22,355 nucleotides of DNA from CAKTOF01 sp964523945 (lineage in GTDB: Bacteria > Bacillota > Clostridia > Oscillospirales > Oscillospiraceae). Position numbers and translations under genes: made by a program. The stretch is from the NCBI GenBank assembly GCA_964523945.1, contig CAZGBU010000020.1, forward strand, positions 1 through 22,355, written 5' to 3'. How positions within the stretch are numbered: the first letter of the stretch is position 1; the number at the start of each line of letters is the position of its first letter. Shown here piece after piece: positions 6,509 through 15,180 of the stretch. The notes under the pieces are model-generated. The model worked only from the letters and a program-made list of their open reading frames with translations, did no database searches and was not told where the DNA came from.

Positions 6509-8941
6509 ATGCAAAACAGAAATGACCGATCGAAAAACCGCCGGCCAAGCCGACCGAACCGCCGGGAAAACCGCCCGGCTGACCCTGAGGCGCGCGCCCG
6601 TGCCCGTGAGCGTGCCAAGGAGAAAAACCGGATCAAAAACGAGAAAGCCGGCCGGGTGATCCTCGGCCGAACGCTGGTTGTTATGACCATCTGCGGTGTG
6701 GTGCTGTTCCTGCCGCTGTTTGCGACGCTCTACAATCTGATGATCACGGATCACGACTATTATGAGTCCCTCGCCACCAACAACCAGACGCGAAGCACGT
6801 CGGTTTCGGCCTCACGCGGAACGGTCTACGACCGGAATATGAACGTGCTGAGCATGTCGGCGAGTGTGGAGAATGTTTTCATTGACCCGAATGAGATCGC
6901 GACCAAGGATCAGGATCTTGATTTGATCGCGAGCGGGCTGGCTGCGCTGTTGGATGTGGATGCGGACTGGGTCAAGGAGCAGGCGGCGGACACGTCGATG
7001 CGTTATAAAATCATCAAGCGCAAGATTGACACAACGCTCGGCGACGAGGTGCGTGCGTTCATCAATGAAAACGAGCTGTCTGGCATTTATCTCGAGCCGG
7101 ACACCAAGCGATACTATCCGTCAAGCTCACTGGCCGCCCAGGTGCTGGGCTTTGTCAGCAGTGACAACGTGGGAATTGAGGGCATTGAAGCGCAGTATGA
7201 CTCCTATCTGACCGGCACAGCCGGCGAGATCATTACAACGAAGGGCAACAACGGGACAGAGATGCTCTATGAGTACGAGAAGTACTACGAGGCGTCTGAC
7301 GGCGACAGCCTGGTGCTGACCATCGACTCGACCGTGCAGTACTATCTGGAGAAAAACCTCGAGGAGGCCATCGAACAGTACGATGTGCTCAACGGCGCAT
7401 TCGGCATTGTCATGGACGTGAATACCGGCGAAGTCCTCGCGATGGCGACGCTCGGCAGCTATGACCCGAACAATTATCTGGAAATCTATGATGCGGATAC
7501 CGCAGCGGAACTGGAAGAGATGTACCAGGAGGCAATTTCCCACGAAGAGGGGAGTGCACTTTACAATCAGGGCCTGGAGGAATATAATACAGCCGTTGCG
7601 TCCGCGCGGCTGAAGCAGTGGCGCAACCGCTGTGTCTCCGATGGCTATGAGCCTGGTTCGACGTTTAAGATTCTCACGCTGGCCGCCGCGCTGGAAGAGG
7701 GGACTACAACGCTCGAGGATACGTTCTACTGCGGCGGCACGACAACCATCCTGGGCCGTGAGGAGAACAATCCGCTGCATTGCTGGAAAGCCGGTGGTCA
7801 CGGCAGCGAAACGACCGCGCAGGCGCTGCAGAATTCCTGCAATATTGCATTTGCCGACATCGGTATCGCACTCGGCGGCGATAATCTATACGACTATGTC
7901 GAAGCGTTTGGCCTGCTCGAACGCACGGGCATCGATCTGCCCGGCGAAGCGTCCGGCATTTTCTTTGACCGCGAGACGCTCAATGATCCGAACAGCTACG
8001 CGTCGCTGACGTCGGCCTCATTTGGCCAGACGTTCCGCATCACACCGATTCAGCTTGTGCGTGCGATTTCGGCGGTGGTGAACGGCGGATACCTGCTCGA
8101 ACCGTATGTGGTCAGCGAGATCCTGGATTCCGATGGCAACACCGTGCAGAAAAACACGACGACCGTGCTGCGCCAGGTCATCAGCGAGGAAACCTCTGCG
8201 ATCATGTGTGAGCTGCTTGAGTCGGTCGTCACCGAAGGCACAGCCGGCAACGCGGCGGTCGCTGGCTACCGCATCGGCGGCAAGACTGGCACGTCCGAGA
8301 AAATCGATACCTACGACGAGAATGGAAATCCGGTCGAAGACAAGATCGTCTCATTTGTTGGCATCGCGCCGATCGACGATCCGCAGTACATCTGCCTCGT
8401 TGCGCTCGATACGCCGAGCACGGAGACGGGCTATTACATTTCAGGCGGCATCATGGCGGCACCGACGTGCCGTGATGTATTTGCCGACATCCTGCCGTAT
8501 CTCGGCGTAACGCCGGAATACAGTGAAAGCGATATCGACCAGGCCGATATGACCGTCCCCGATGTCACCGGCATGACCGAAAGCGAGGCGGCCGCGGCGC
8601 TCTCTGATCGGTATCTCAACTACCGTGTCGTCGGCTCCGGCACGACTGTGACCGAACAGGTCCCGTCGGCCAATGCCAAGATCCCGGGCCGCTCGACCGT
8701 CGTACTGTATATGGGCGAAGAGGCGCCGAGCGATCTCATTACCGTACCGGATCTGACCGGTATGACGGTGTCGCAGGCCAACGCGGCGATTGCCAACAGC
8801 GGACAGCTGTATCTGAAAGCGAAAGGATCGACCGCTTCGACCAGCAGCGTCGCAACCGACCAGGAGCCGGCCGCCGGAAGCCAAGTCGAACGCGGCACGG
8901 TGATCACGGTGGAATTCACCGATATGTCCGCACAGGATTGA
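6509..8941 (+). CDS. Class B penicillin-binding protein with two PASTA domains (FtsI/SpoVD/PBP2x type)
   Basis: The transpeptidase that crosslinks septal (or, if SpoVD, spore cortex) peptidoglycan on the outer face of the membrane. It has 810 residues. A basic cytoplasmic tail (1-48) precedes one membrane helix (about 50-72). The dimerisation domain with SASRGTVYDRN follows. The transpeptidase domain has S384-TF-K387 (active-site serine), S443-C-N445 and K592-T-G594. Two PASTA domains end the protein, starting TVPDVTGMTESEAAAAL and ITVPDLTGMTVSQANAAI. Between YDPNN (about 318-322) and WRNR (371) lies an acidic insert of about 45 residues, dominated by Glu, Ala and Tyr. ATG 6509 is five bases after GGAGGA; an upstream in-frame ATG at 6449 lies inside the hairpin and lacks a ribosome binding site. 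As the only class B PBP in this dcw cluster it most likely acts as FtsI. SpoVD function cannot be excluded. Confidence 0.93.
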   Translation: MQNRNDRSKNRRPSRPNRRENRPADPEARARARERAKEKNRIKNEKAGRVILGRTLVVMTICGVVLFLPLFATLYNLMITDHDYYESLATNNQTRSTSVSASRGTVYDRNMNVLSMSASVENVFIDPNEIATKDQDLDLIASGLAALLDVDADWVKEQAADTSMRYKIIKRKIDTTLGDEVRAFINENELSGIYLEPDTKRYYPSSSLAAQVLGFVSSDNVGIEGIEAQYDSYLTGTAGEIITTKGNNGTEMLYEYEKYYEASDGDSLVLTIDSTVQYYLEKNLEEAIEQYDVLNGAFGIVMDVNTGEVLAMATLGSYDPNNYLEIYDADTAAELEEMYQEAISHEEGSALYNQGLEEYNTAVASARLKQWRNRCVSDGYEPGSTFKILTLAAALEEGTTTLEDTFYCGGTTTILGREENNPLHCWKAGGHGSETTAQALQNSCNIAFADIGIALGGDNLYDYVEAFGLLERTGIDLPGEASGIFFDRETLNDPNSYASLTSASFGQTFRITPIQLVRAISAVVNGGYLLEPYVVSEILDSDGNTVQKNTTTVLRQVISEETSAIMCELLESVVTEGTAGNAAVAGYRIGGKTGTSEKIDTYDENGNPVEDKIVSFVGIAPIDDPQYICLVALDTPSTETGYYISGGIMAAPTCRDVFADILPYLGVTPEYSESDIDQADMTVPDVTGMTESEAAAALSDRYLNYRVVGSGTTVTEQVPSANAKIPGRSTVVLYMGEEAPSDLITVPDLTGMTVSQANAAIANSGQLYLKAKGSTASTSSVATDQEPAAGSQVERGTVITVEFTDMSAQD

Positions 8942-8966
8942 CGGAAACAAAGGAGACGATGCGGGA

Positions 8967-10427
8967 ATGAAACTGCCAGAGCTGCTTCGCGGCGTGGAGA
9001 TTCTCGGCAGCGGCGGCATGCTGCCCGAGACGGTCACAGGCGTCAGCTATGACTCGCGCACAACAAAGCCGGGCGATCTGTTCGTTGCCATCAGCGGCTT
9101 CGCCGTTGACGGACACCGGTTTATTCCGGCTGCGGTTGCGGCCGGTGCGGCGTGCGTGCTGTGCGAAAAGCCGCCGCAGGACGATGTGCCATATCTTCTT
9201 GTGCCGTCGTCGCGCGCCGCGCTTGCGCAGCTCGGGGCAAATTGGTACGGCCATCCGGCTGACCGGATGACGATGATCGGCGTGACCGGCACCAATGGAA
9301 AGACGACGGTCACCTACCTGCTTAAGAGCGTACTGGAGCAGACGTGCGGCGCCCGAGTCGGCCTGATCGGCACGATTCATAATATGATCGGCGACGAAGT
9401 GCTTGAGACGGAGCGCACAACGCCGGAGAGCTTTGAACTGCAGGGGCTGCTGCGCCGCATGTGCGATGCCGGCTGCACCCATGTGGTCATGGAGGTTTCT
9501 TCCCATGCGCTTGTGCTCGACCGCGTTGCCACCATTCACTATGATACCGGTATCTTTACCAATCTGACACAGGATCACCTCGATTTTCACCAGACGATGG
9601 ATGCATACTGCGATGCAAAGGCGATGCTGTTTTCCCACTGTGATAAGGCTGTGATCAACCTCGACGATGCGTATGCGCCGCGGATGCTCGAGGCTGCGAC
9701 CGGCCGCGTGTTCACCTGCTCCGAACAGCGCAACGATGCGGACCTCGTAGCCAAGAATATCCGGCTGCGTGCCGACCGGACGGAGTTTGAAGCGCTCTGC
9801 GGCAGCGACATCTGCCGCATCGAGGTCGGTATTCCGGGGCGCTTTACGGTCTATAATGCGATGAGTGTCATCGGCGCGTCGCTCGGGCTGGGTATCCGTC
9901 TGCAGGAGATTGCGGCGGCGCTGCGCGCGGCGCATGGCGTCAAGGGCCGCGTCGAGGTTGTGCCGACGCCCGGTACGGACTACACCGTGCTGATCGACTA
10001 CGCGCACACTCCGGACGGACTGGAGAACGTCCTGCGCTCGGTCAAGGACTTCTGCCGCGGCCGGCTGATCGCGGTATTCGGCTGCGGCGGCGACCGCGAC
10101 CCTGTGAAGCGACCGATCATGGGCCGCATTGCGGCTGAGTGCGCCGATTTTGTGGTCGTGACTTCAGACAATCCACGCACCGAGGATCCGCAGGCGATCA
10201 TCGACCAGATCCTCGCAGGGATGGCGGACACCAAGACGCCGTACTACGTCGAGCCGGACCGGCCGGCGGCCATTCGCTGGGCAATGGATCACGCGCAGAA
10301 AGATGATATTATCGTGCTTGCGGGCAAGGGCCACGAAACCTATCAGATCCGCGGCACAGTCAAATACCACCTGGATGAACGCGAGGAGGTCGCGGCGCAT
10401 CTGGAAGAAATCAAATCGGAGGGATGA
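8967..10427 (+). CDS. murE: UDP-MurNAc-L-Ala-D-Glu:meso-diaminopimelate ligase MurE
   Basis: Cytoplasmic ligase that adds the third residue of the peptidoglycan stem peptide, using ATP. The 486 residues show the N-terminal UDP-binding SYDSRTTKPGDLFVA (28-41), the P-loop TGTNGKTT (107-114), TTPESFELQ, MEVSSHAL and the C-terminal D401-N-P-R404. DNPR is the signature of enzymes that accept meso-DAP; L-lysine enzymes have a different sequence there. The cell wall is therefore predicted to be the meso-DAP type. The ATG at 8967 has AAAGGAG upstream, with a rather long spacing of 11 bases, and no better start is available. The stop codon overlaps the beginning of the murF leader. All conserved motifs are intact. 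Confidence 0.96.
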   Translation: MKLPELLRGVEILGSGGMLPETVTGVSYDSRTTKPGDLFVAISGFAVDGHRFIPAAVAAGAACVLCEKPPQDDVPYLLVPSSRAALAQLGANWYGHPADRMTMIGVTGTNGKTTVTYLLKSVLEQTCGARVGLIGTIHNMIGDEVLETERTTPESFELQGLLRRMCDAGCTHVVMEVSSHALVLDRVATIHYDTGIFTNLTQDHLDFHQTMDAYCDAKAMLFSHCDKAVINLDDAYAPRMLEAATGRVFTCSEQRNDADLVAKNIRLRADRTEFEALCGSDICRIEVGIPGRFTVYNAMSVIGASLGLGIRLQEIAAALRAAHGVKGRVEVVPTPGTDYTVLIDYAHTPDGLENVLRSVKDFCRGRLIAVFGCGGDRDPVKRPIMGRIAAECADFVVVTSDNPRTEDPQAIIDQILAGMADTKTPYYVEPDRPAAIRWAMDHAQKDDIIVLAGKGHETYQIRGTVKYHLDEREEVAAHLEEIKSEG

Positions 10428-10432
10428 TCCCG

Positions 10433-11827
10433 ATGAGACCAACTACTTTACAGCAGATCGCCGACTGGTGCGGCGGCCGGGTGACGCGCGGCGATGAGGG
10501 GCTGAACATCACCGGCGTGACGCGCAGCTCGGATCAGATCCGGCCGGGTGACCTGTACGTTGCGCTGCAGGGGCAGCGTTTTGACGGGCACAGCTTCATC
10601 GCTGAGTCCATTCGAAAAGGCGCAGCGGCTGCGCTGTCAATGTATCCGAGCACAGACGGCACACCGATGGTGCTGGTGGAAAATACGCTGACTGCACTGG
10701 GCGACATTGCGGCGGGTTACCGCCGGACGCTTTCCGCGCGCGTGTTCGGCATCACCGGCAGCGTCGGCAAGACAACGACGAAGGAGATGCTTGCGCAGAT
10801 CCTCGCGCGCCGTACGCGCGTCTGCAAGACGCAGGAGAATTACAACAACAACATCGGGCTGCCGCTGACGATCCTCAGTGCACCGGAGGACTGCGAATCG
10901 CTTGTGCTGGAAATGGGAATGAATCACTTTGGTGAGATGTCGCGTCTGACGGCTATCGCGCAGCCGGACGCCGTGATCGTCAACAACATCGGCACGATGC
11001 ACATTGAGAATCTCGGCAGCCGCGAGGGGATCCTGAAAGCCAAGCTGGAGATCCTTGAGGGACTTGCGCCGGACGGGACGGCGGTTTTCAACGGCGACGA
11101 GCCGCTGCTGTGGGATCTGCGCGAGCGCATCACCTGCCGTACGATGTATTTCGGCGTGGAAAACGACCGGGTGGATATCCGCGCGTCGGAGATCGAGACG
11201 GATGAAGACGGCGTGAGCTTTACCGTCTCCGGTTTCGGAAAAAAATTCCGTGTCAAACTGCCGATCGACGGGCAGCACAATGTCTACAACGCGCTCGCGG
11301 CGATCACTGCCGCACTCGACGCCGGTGCGGAGCCGGAGCAGATTGAGGCCGCACTGGCTGAGTTCTCAAACACGGGCATGCGGCAGAACACCTACAAAAA
11401 GTATGGCTATACGATTATCGACGACTGCTACAATGCGGGGCCTGAGTCGACCGAGGCGGCGCTGCGTGTGCTCGATGACCGCCGCTGCGCCGGCAGAAAG
11501 ATCGTGGTGCTCGGCGATATGCTGGAGCTGGGCAACCGCGCGAGCGCAGAGCATTACCGCATCGGCCGCATTGCGGCCGGCATTGTCGAACTGCTGCTCG
11601 CCTACGGACCGCAGGCGCCGAATATGATCACCGGCGCGCAGACCGGCGGCATGTCGCTGCGCAAGACGCTGGCGTTCGATTCGCAGGAGGAACTTGTCAA
11701 CACGCTGGTCTATCAGGCACGGCCAGGCGATATGATCCTGTTCAAGGGCAGCCGCGGCATGAAGATGGAAAATGCGCTGAATCTGTTCCTGGAGAAAGTC
11801 GCGCATGCGCGGGAGGAATCAATATGA
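10433..11827 (+). CDS. murF: UDP-MurNAc-tripeptide:D-Ala-D-Ala ligase MurF
   Basis: Completes the cytoplasmic pentapeptide precursor by adding D-Ala-D-Ala with ATP. With ATG 10433 it has 464 residues, a normal length. It carries the N-terminal TRSSDQIRPGDLYVAL, the P-loop GITGSVGKTTTKEM (K113, T114), ENYNNNIGLPLTIL, LEMGMNHFGEM, the domain-3 linker DCYNAGPESTEAAL and a C-terminal FKGSRGMKME, all diagnostic for MurF rather than MurC/D/E. GGAGGG is nine bases from ATG 10433. The upstream in-frame ATG at 10424 touches that ribosome binding site, so I prefer 10433. The stop overlaps the mraY start (ATGA), giving coupled translation. Confidence 0.96.
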   Translation: MRPTTLQQIADWCGGRVTRGDEGLNITGVTRSSDQIRPGDLYVALQGQRFDGHSFIAESIRKGAAAALSMYPSTDGTPMVLVENTLTALGDIAAGYRRTLSARVFGITGSVGKTTTKEMLAQILARRTRVCKTQENYNNNIGLPLTILSAPEDCESLVLEMGMNHFGEMSRLTAIAQPDAVIVNNIGTMHIENLGSREGILKAKLEILEGLAPDGTAVFNGDEPLLWDLRERITCRTMYFGVENDRVDIRASEIETDEDGVSFTVSGFGKKFRVKLPIDGQHNVYNALAAITAALDAGAEPEQIEAALAEFSNTGMRQNTYKKYGYTIIDDCYNAGPESTEAALRVLDDRRCAGRKIVVLGDMLELGNRASAEHYRIGRIAAGIVELLLAYGPQAPNMITGAQTGGMSLRKTLAFDSQEELVNTLVYQARPGDMILFKGSRGMKMENALNLFLEKVAHAREESI

Positions 11828-12813
11828 ATACGCCGCTGCGGCTGATCATCGCCTGCCTGACGGCGTTTGTGCTCGGTGTGCTGCTCGCGCGGATGATCAT
11901 TCCGATTCTGCGTGCACTCAAGGCCGGGCAGTCCATCCGGGAAATCGGGCCAAAGTGGCACGCAGGCAAAGCTGGTACGCCGACAATGGGCGGCCTGATC
12001 TTCATCCTGGCCCTGCTGGTGTGCCTGCCGGTCGGCTGGACGGAGATCATGGCCGGTGATCGGACGATTCCGTATCTGTACGGCTTCGCGCTGGTGTTTG
12101 GCCTGATCGGCTTTCTCGATGATTTCTTCAAGGTGAAATTCAAGCGCAACCTGGGGCTGACGGCGCTGCAGAAGTTTTTGCTCCAGCTTGCCGCGGCAGT
12201 GGTATTCCTGTTCCTGCTGCGGCGCAGCGGCATCCTGTCGCATGCGCTGTATGTGCCGTTTTTGAATGTGTCGCTTACTATCCCGTGGCCGGTCTATCTG
12301 ATCTTTGCGGCGTTTATTATGGTCGGCTGTGTCAACGCCGTCAATCTGACCGATGGCGTCGATGGGCTGGCAACGGGTGTCACAATGCCGGTCATGCTGT
12401 TTTTTGCGCTGTTGGCCGCCCGCTGGAATCAGATGGGAACAGCGATTTTCTCGATCGCGCTGTTCGGCGCGCTGGCGGCGTTCCTGTGCTTTAATTTTCA
12501 TCCCGCCAAGGTGTTTATGGGCGACACGGGTTCGCTCTTCCTTGGCGCGGCTGTCTGCGGGACGGCCTTTGCACTCGATGTGCCGCTGGTGCTGATTCCG
12601 GTCGGCATCGTCTACATCATCGAAACGCTCTCGGTGATCCTGCAGGTGGGCTATTTCAAGCTGACACATGGAAAGCGGATCTTCCGCATGACGCCGATCC
12701 ACCACCATTTTGAGTTGGGCGGCTGGAGCGAGGTAAAAATCTTCTTTGTATTTACGGCGGTTACAGTCGTCGGCTGCGCACTGGCGTGGCTTGGCACGGC
12801 GGGCCGCTTCTGA
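11824..12813 (+). CDS. mraY: Phospho-MurNAc-pentapeptide transferase MraY (lipid I synthase)
   Basis: Integral membrane enzyme that moves phospho-MurNAc-pentapeptide from UMP to undecaprenyl phosphate. The 329 residues form about ten hydrophobic helices. Catalytic signatures are present: HAGKAGTPTMGGL on the first cytoplasmic loop, the magnesium-binding D99-D100-FFK, NAVNLTDGVDGLA with N174 and D177, FHPAKVFMGDTGSL, and H293-H-H-FELGGWSE. These set it apart from the related WecA/TagO proteins, which lack the HHHFE block in this form. The ATG at 11824 overlaps the murF stop, with GGAGG a few bases upstream. In most dcw clusters the next gene is murD, but here ftsW follows after 21 bases. Confidence 0.97.
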   Translation: MNTPLRLIIACLTAFVLGVLLARMIIPILRALKAGQSIREIGPKWHAGKAGTPTMGGLIFILALLVCLPVGWTEIMAGDRTIPYLYGFALVFGLIGFLDDFFKVKFKRNLGLTALQKFLLQLAAAVVFLFLLRRSGILSHALYVPFLNVSLTIPWPVYLIFAAFIMVGCVNAVNLTDGVDGLATGVTMPVMLFFALLAARWNQMGTAIFSIALFGALAAFLCFNFHPAKVFMGDTGSLFLGAAVCGTAFALDVPLVLIPVGIVYIIETLSVILQVGYFKLTHGKRIFRMTPIHHHFELGGWSEVKIFFVFTAVTVVGCALAWLGTAGRF

Positions 12814-12834
12814 TCCCGCGGGGAGGAGGCCAAA

Positions 12835-13983
12835 ATGGACACCACCATCCAACGTCTGCCGACACAGCAGCAGGAGGTCATCACAGACGAGCGCGGCATG
12901 CTTGATCTCCCGTTTCTGCTGCTGACGCTGCTCCTGGTCATCATTGGCCTCGTCATGATGTATTCTGCAAGCTATGCGCGCGCCTATGCCGAAACCGGCA
13001 ACGCAGCGTACTATTTTACCCGGCAGGCGATCTTTGCCGTGCTGGGCATTGTCGCCATGATGGTCATCAGCCGGCTGAACTATCAGATCTGGCGCATGGC
13101 GGCGTTTCCGATGCTGGCCGTGTCGGTCGTTCTGCTGCTGCTTGTCGCTTTGTTCGGCGAGGAGGAGGGCGGCGCAAAACGGTGGTTTTCCATTGCCGGC
13201 ATCACGTTCCAGCCGTCTGAGGTTGCCAAGCTGGCAGTCATTGTTTCGTTTGCCACGCTGATCTCCGGCTATCGAGAGAAAATGCAGACATTCCGCTACG
13301 GCGTTGCACCGTTTGCGGGCGTGCTGATCGTGATCATTGCGCTGCTCGTGCTCGAACCGCACCTGTCCGGCATCGTCATCATCGGCGGCGTCGGTGCAGC
13401 AATGATGTTCCTGGGCGGCACGCGGCTGCGCTGGTTCGCGCTGGCGGCCGGCGCCGCGATGGTGTTCGGCTATGTATACCTCAATGTAATGGGCTATGCC
13501 GATGCACGCATCACCGCATGGCGCGATCCGTTTGCCGACGCGACCGATTCCGGGTATCAGATTGTGCAGTCGCTGTATGCGATCGGTTCCGGCGGGCTGC
13601 TCGGCCTGGGGCTGGGTCACAGCCGGCAGAAATACCTCTATCTGCCGGAGGAGCACAATGACTATATCTTCGCCATCGTCTGCGAGGAGCTGGGCTTTGT
13701 CGGCGCGGGCGTGATCATCCTGCTGTTCATGCTGCTGATCATCCGCGGCTACTGGCTGGCCATCCATGCGCGCGACCGTTTTGGGTCGCTGCTGGTGGCA
13801 GGCATCACGACGCTGCTGGCGCTGCAGGTGTTTTTCAACATCGGCGTCGTGACCAACTTTCTGCCGGCGACCGGCATTTCATTGCCGTTCTTCTCCTATG
13901 GCGGCACGGCGCTGCTGATGCAGCTTGCGGAGATGGGAATCGTTCTGAATGTGTCGCGGTATAACCGCAACACGCTTGTCTAG
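12835..13983 (+). CDS. ftsW: Septal peptidoglycan glycosyltransferase FtsW (SEDS family)
   Basis: Polymerises lipid II into glycan strands at the septum as partner of the class B PBP. The 382 residues form about ten membrane helices. SEDS signatures are clear: MMYSASYARA after helix 1, GAKRWF (113-118), FQPSEVAK (125-132), EPHLSG, GLGLGHSRQKYLYLPEEHNDYIFA with the catalytic aspartate at D276, EELGFVG, and SYGGTALL near the C-terminus. The dcw position favours FtsW over RodA or SpoVE, which are close paralogues. ATG 12835 lies behind a strong GGAGGAGG. It sits directly between mraY and murG, with no murD. The C-terminal tail after the last helix is short. Confidence 0.93.
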   Translation: MDTTIQRLPTQQQEVITDERGMLDLPFLLLTLLLVIIGLVMMYSASYARAYAETGNAAYYFTRQAIFAVLGIVAMMVISRLNYQIWRMAAFPMLAVSVVLLLLVALFGEEEGGAKRWFSIAGITFQPSEVAKLAVIVSFATLISGYREKMQTFRYGVAPFAGVLIVIIALLVLEPHLSGIVIIGGVGAAMMFLGGTRLRWFALAAGAAMVFGYVYLNVMGYADARITAWRDPFADATDSGYQIVQSLYAIGSGGLLGLGLGHSRQKYLYLPEEHNDYIFAIVCEELGFVGAGVIILLFMLLIIRGYWLAIHARDRFGSLLVAGITTLLALQVFFNIGVVTNFLPATGISLPFFSYGGTALLMQLAEMGIVLNVSRYNRNTLV

Positions 13984-14000
13984 CAGAGGAGGCGGTGCGT

Positions 14001-15119
14001 TTGCGCGTGATTTTTACCTGCGGCGGTACGGGCGGACATATCAACCCGGCCATCGCGGTGGCGAACCTGCTGCGCGATCGGCGGCCGGGGAGCGAAATCC
14101 TGTTTGTCGGCGCGAGCGACGGGATGGAGCGTGATCTGGTGCCGCGGGCCGGCTATCGGCTTGAAACACTGCGCATCTCCAACTTCCAGCGCCGGCTGAC
14201 ACCGAAAGCGGTCTGGCACAACGTAGAAACGGCGGGGCACATTCTCGGCTCACTGCGGCGTGCCGGACAGATCCTCGATGCGTTCAAGCCGGACGTCATC
14301 GTCGGCACCGGCGGCTATGCCAGCTTCCCTGCGCTGGAGATGGGGATCCGCCGCGGTATCCCGACGGCGGTGCATGAGTCAAACGCGGTGCCCGGCCTTG
14401 CCACGCGGCTGGTTGCCGACAAGGTCAGCCGGATCATGGTCTGCTTTGAAGAGTGCCGCGCGCAGTATACGCATGCCGACCGGGTCGTCGTGACCGGCAC
14501 ACCGGTGCGCGAAGAATTTGTCTTTCAAAAAAAGCAGCCGGCTCGCGAGGCGCTTGGGCTGGACGGCCGACCGCTGATCGTATCATACTGGGGCAGCCTC
14601 GGCGCGCGCGAGATGAACAAGAAAATTGCCCGATTCATGCAGCTGGAGGCACACGACGGCGACGTGCAGCACATTCATGCAACCGGCTCGTTCGGCTGGC
14701 GCTGGATGCCGGACTATGTCAGGGAGCAGGGGCTGGATTTGACAGCGCATCCGCAGATTGAAATGCGCGAGTATATCTATGATATGCCGATGGTGATGGC
14801 GGCGGCGGATCTTGTGATCTGCCGCGCGGGCGCTTCCACGATCTCTGAAGTGGCCGCGTCCTCCACGCCCTGTATCATGGTACCTTCGCCAAATGCGACG
14901 GACAATCATCAGGAGAAAAACGCGCGGATTCTTGAGCGGCGCGGCGCTGCGGCCGTGGTGCGTGAGGCTGACTGCGACGGGGATTCCCTCTACCGCACGG
15001 CACGCGGGCTGCTGGCTGACCCGGCACGCTGCGCCGAGATGGAGCGGGCGCTGCGTTCGGTCGCTGTGCTCGACGCGGCAGAGCGGATTTACCGCACAAT
15101 TACCGAGCTTGCAGGATGA
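14001..15119 (+). CDS. murG: Lipid II synthase MurG (UDP-GlcNAc transferase)
   Basis: Peripheral membrane GT-B glycosyltransferase that adds GlcNAc to lipid I on the inner membrane face. With the TTG start it has 372 residues. The N-terminal half has MRVIFTCGGTGGHINPA (GGTGGH at 8-13) and GTGGYASFPAL plus HESNAVPGLA. The C-terminal donor domain shows RAGASTISEV, followed by PCIMVPSPNATDNHQEKNA, the UDP-GlcNAc pocket. Start choice: AGGAGG (13987-13992) is eight bases from TTG 14001 but only two from the in-frame GTG 13995. MRVIF also matches usual family starts, so I favour TTG; the alternative adds two residues. It follows ftsW closely. In most clusters murC or murB would come next, but here murA does. 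Confidence 0.95.
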   Translation: MRVIFTCGGTGGHINPAIAVANLLRDRRPGSEILFVGASDGMERDLVPRAGYRLETLRISNFQRRLTPKAVWHNVETAGHILGSLRRAGQILDAFKPDVIVGTGGYASFPALEMGIRRGIPTAVHESNAVPGLATRLVADKVSRIMVCFEECRAQYTHADRVVVTGTPVREEFVFQKKQPAREALGLDGRPLIVSYWGSLGAREMNKKIARFMQLEAHDGDVQHIHATGSFGWRWMPDYVREQGLDLTAHPQIEMREYIYDMPMVMAAADLVICRAGASTISEVAASSTPCIMVPSPNATDNHQEKNARILERRGAAAVVREADCDGDSLYRTARGLLADPARCAEMERALRSVAVLDAAERIYRTITELAG

Positions 15120-15180
15120 ACGGAAGAAGCCGGACCGACATAGGATGGGATGATTTTTCATCTGGGCGGAGGGCCGGCAT

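Noticed and set aside
11713..13767. Open frame of 684 codons on the minus strand across murF, mraY and ftsW
   Set aside because: It is antisense to three well-identified genes, has a low-complexity Gln/His/Asp/Arg-rich composition typical of the reverse frame of GC-rich genes, and matches no family I recognise.
15149..15162. Small GATGA/TCATC hairpin between murG and murA as a terminator
   Set aside because: Only five base pairs with the T-run in the loop rather than after the stem; too weak to call.
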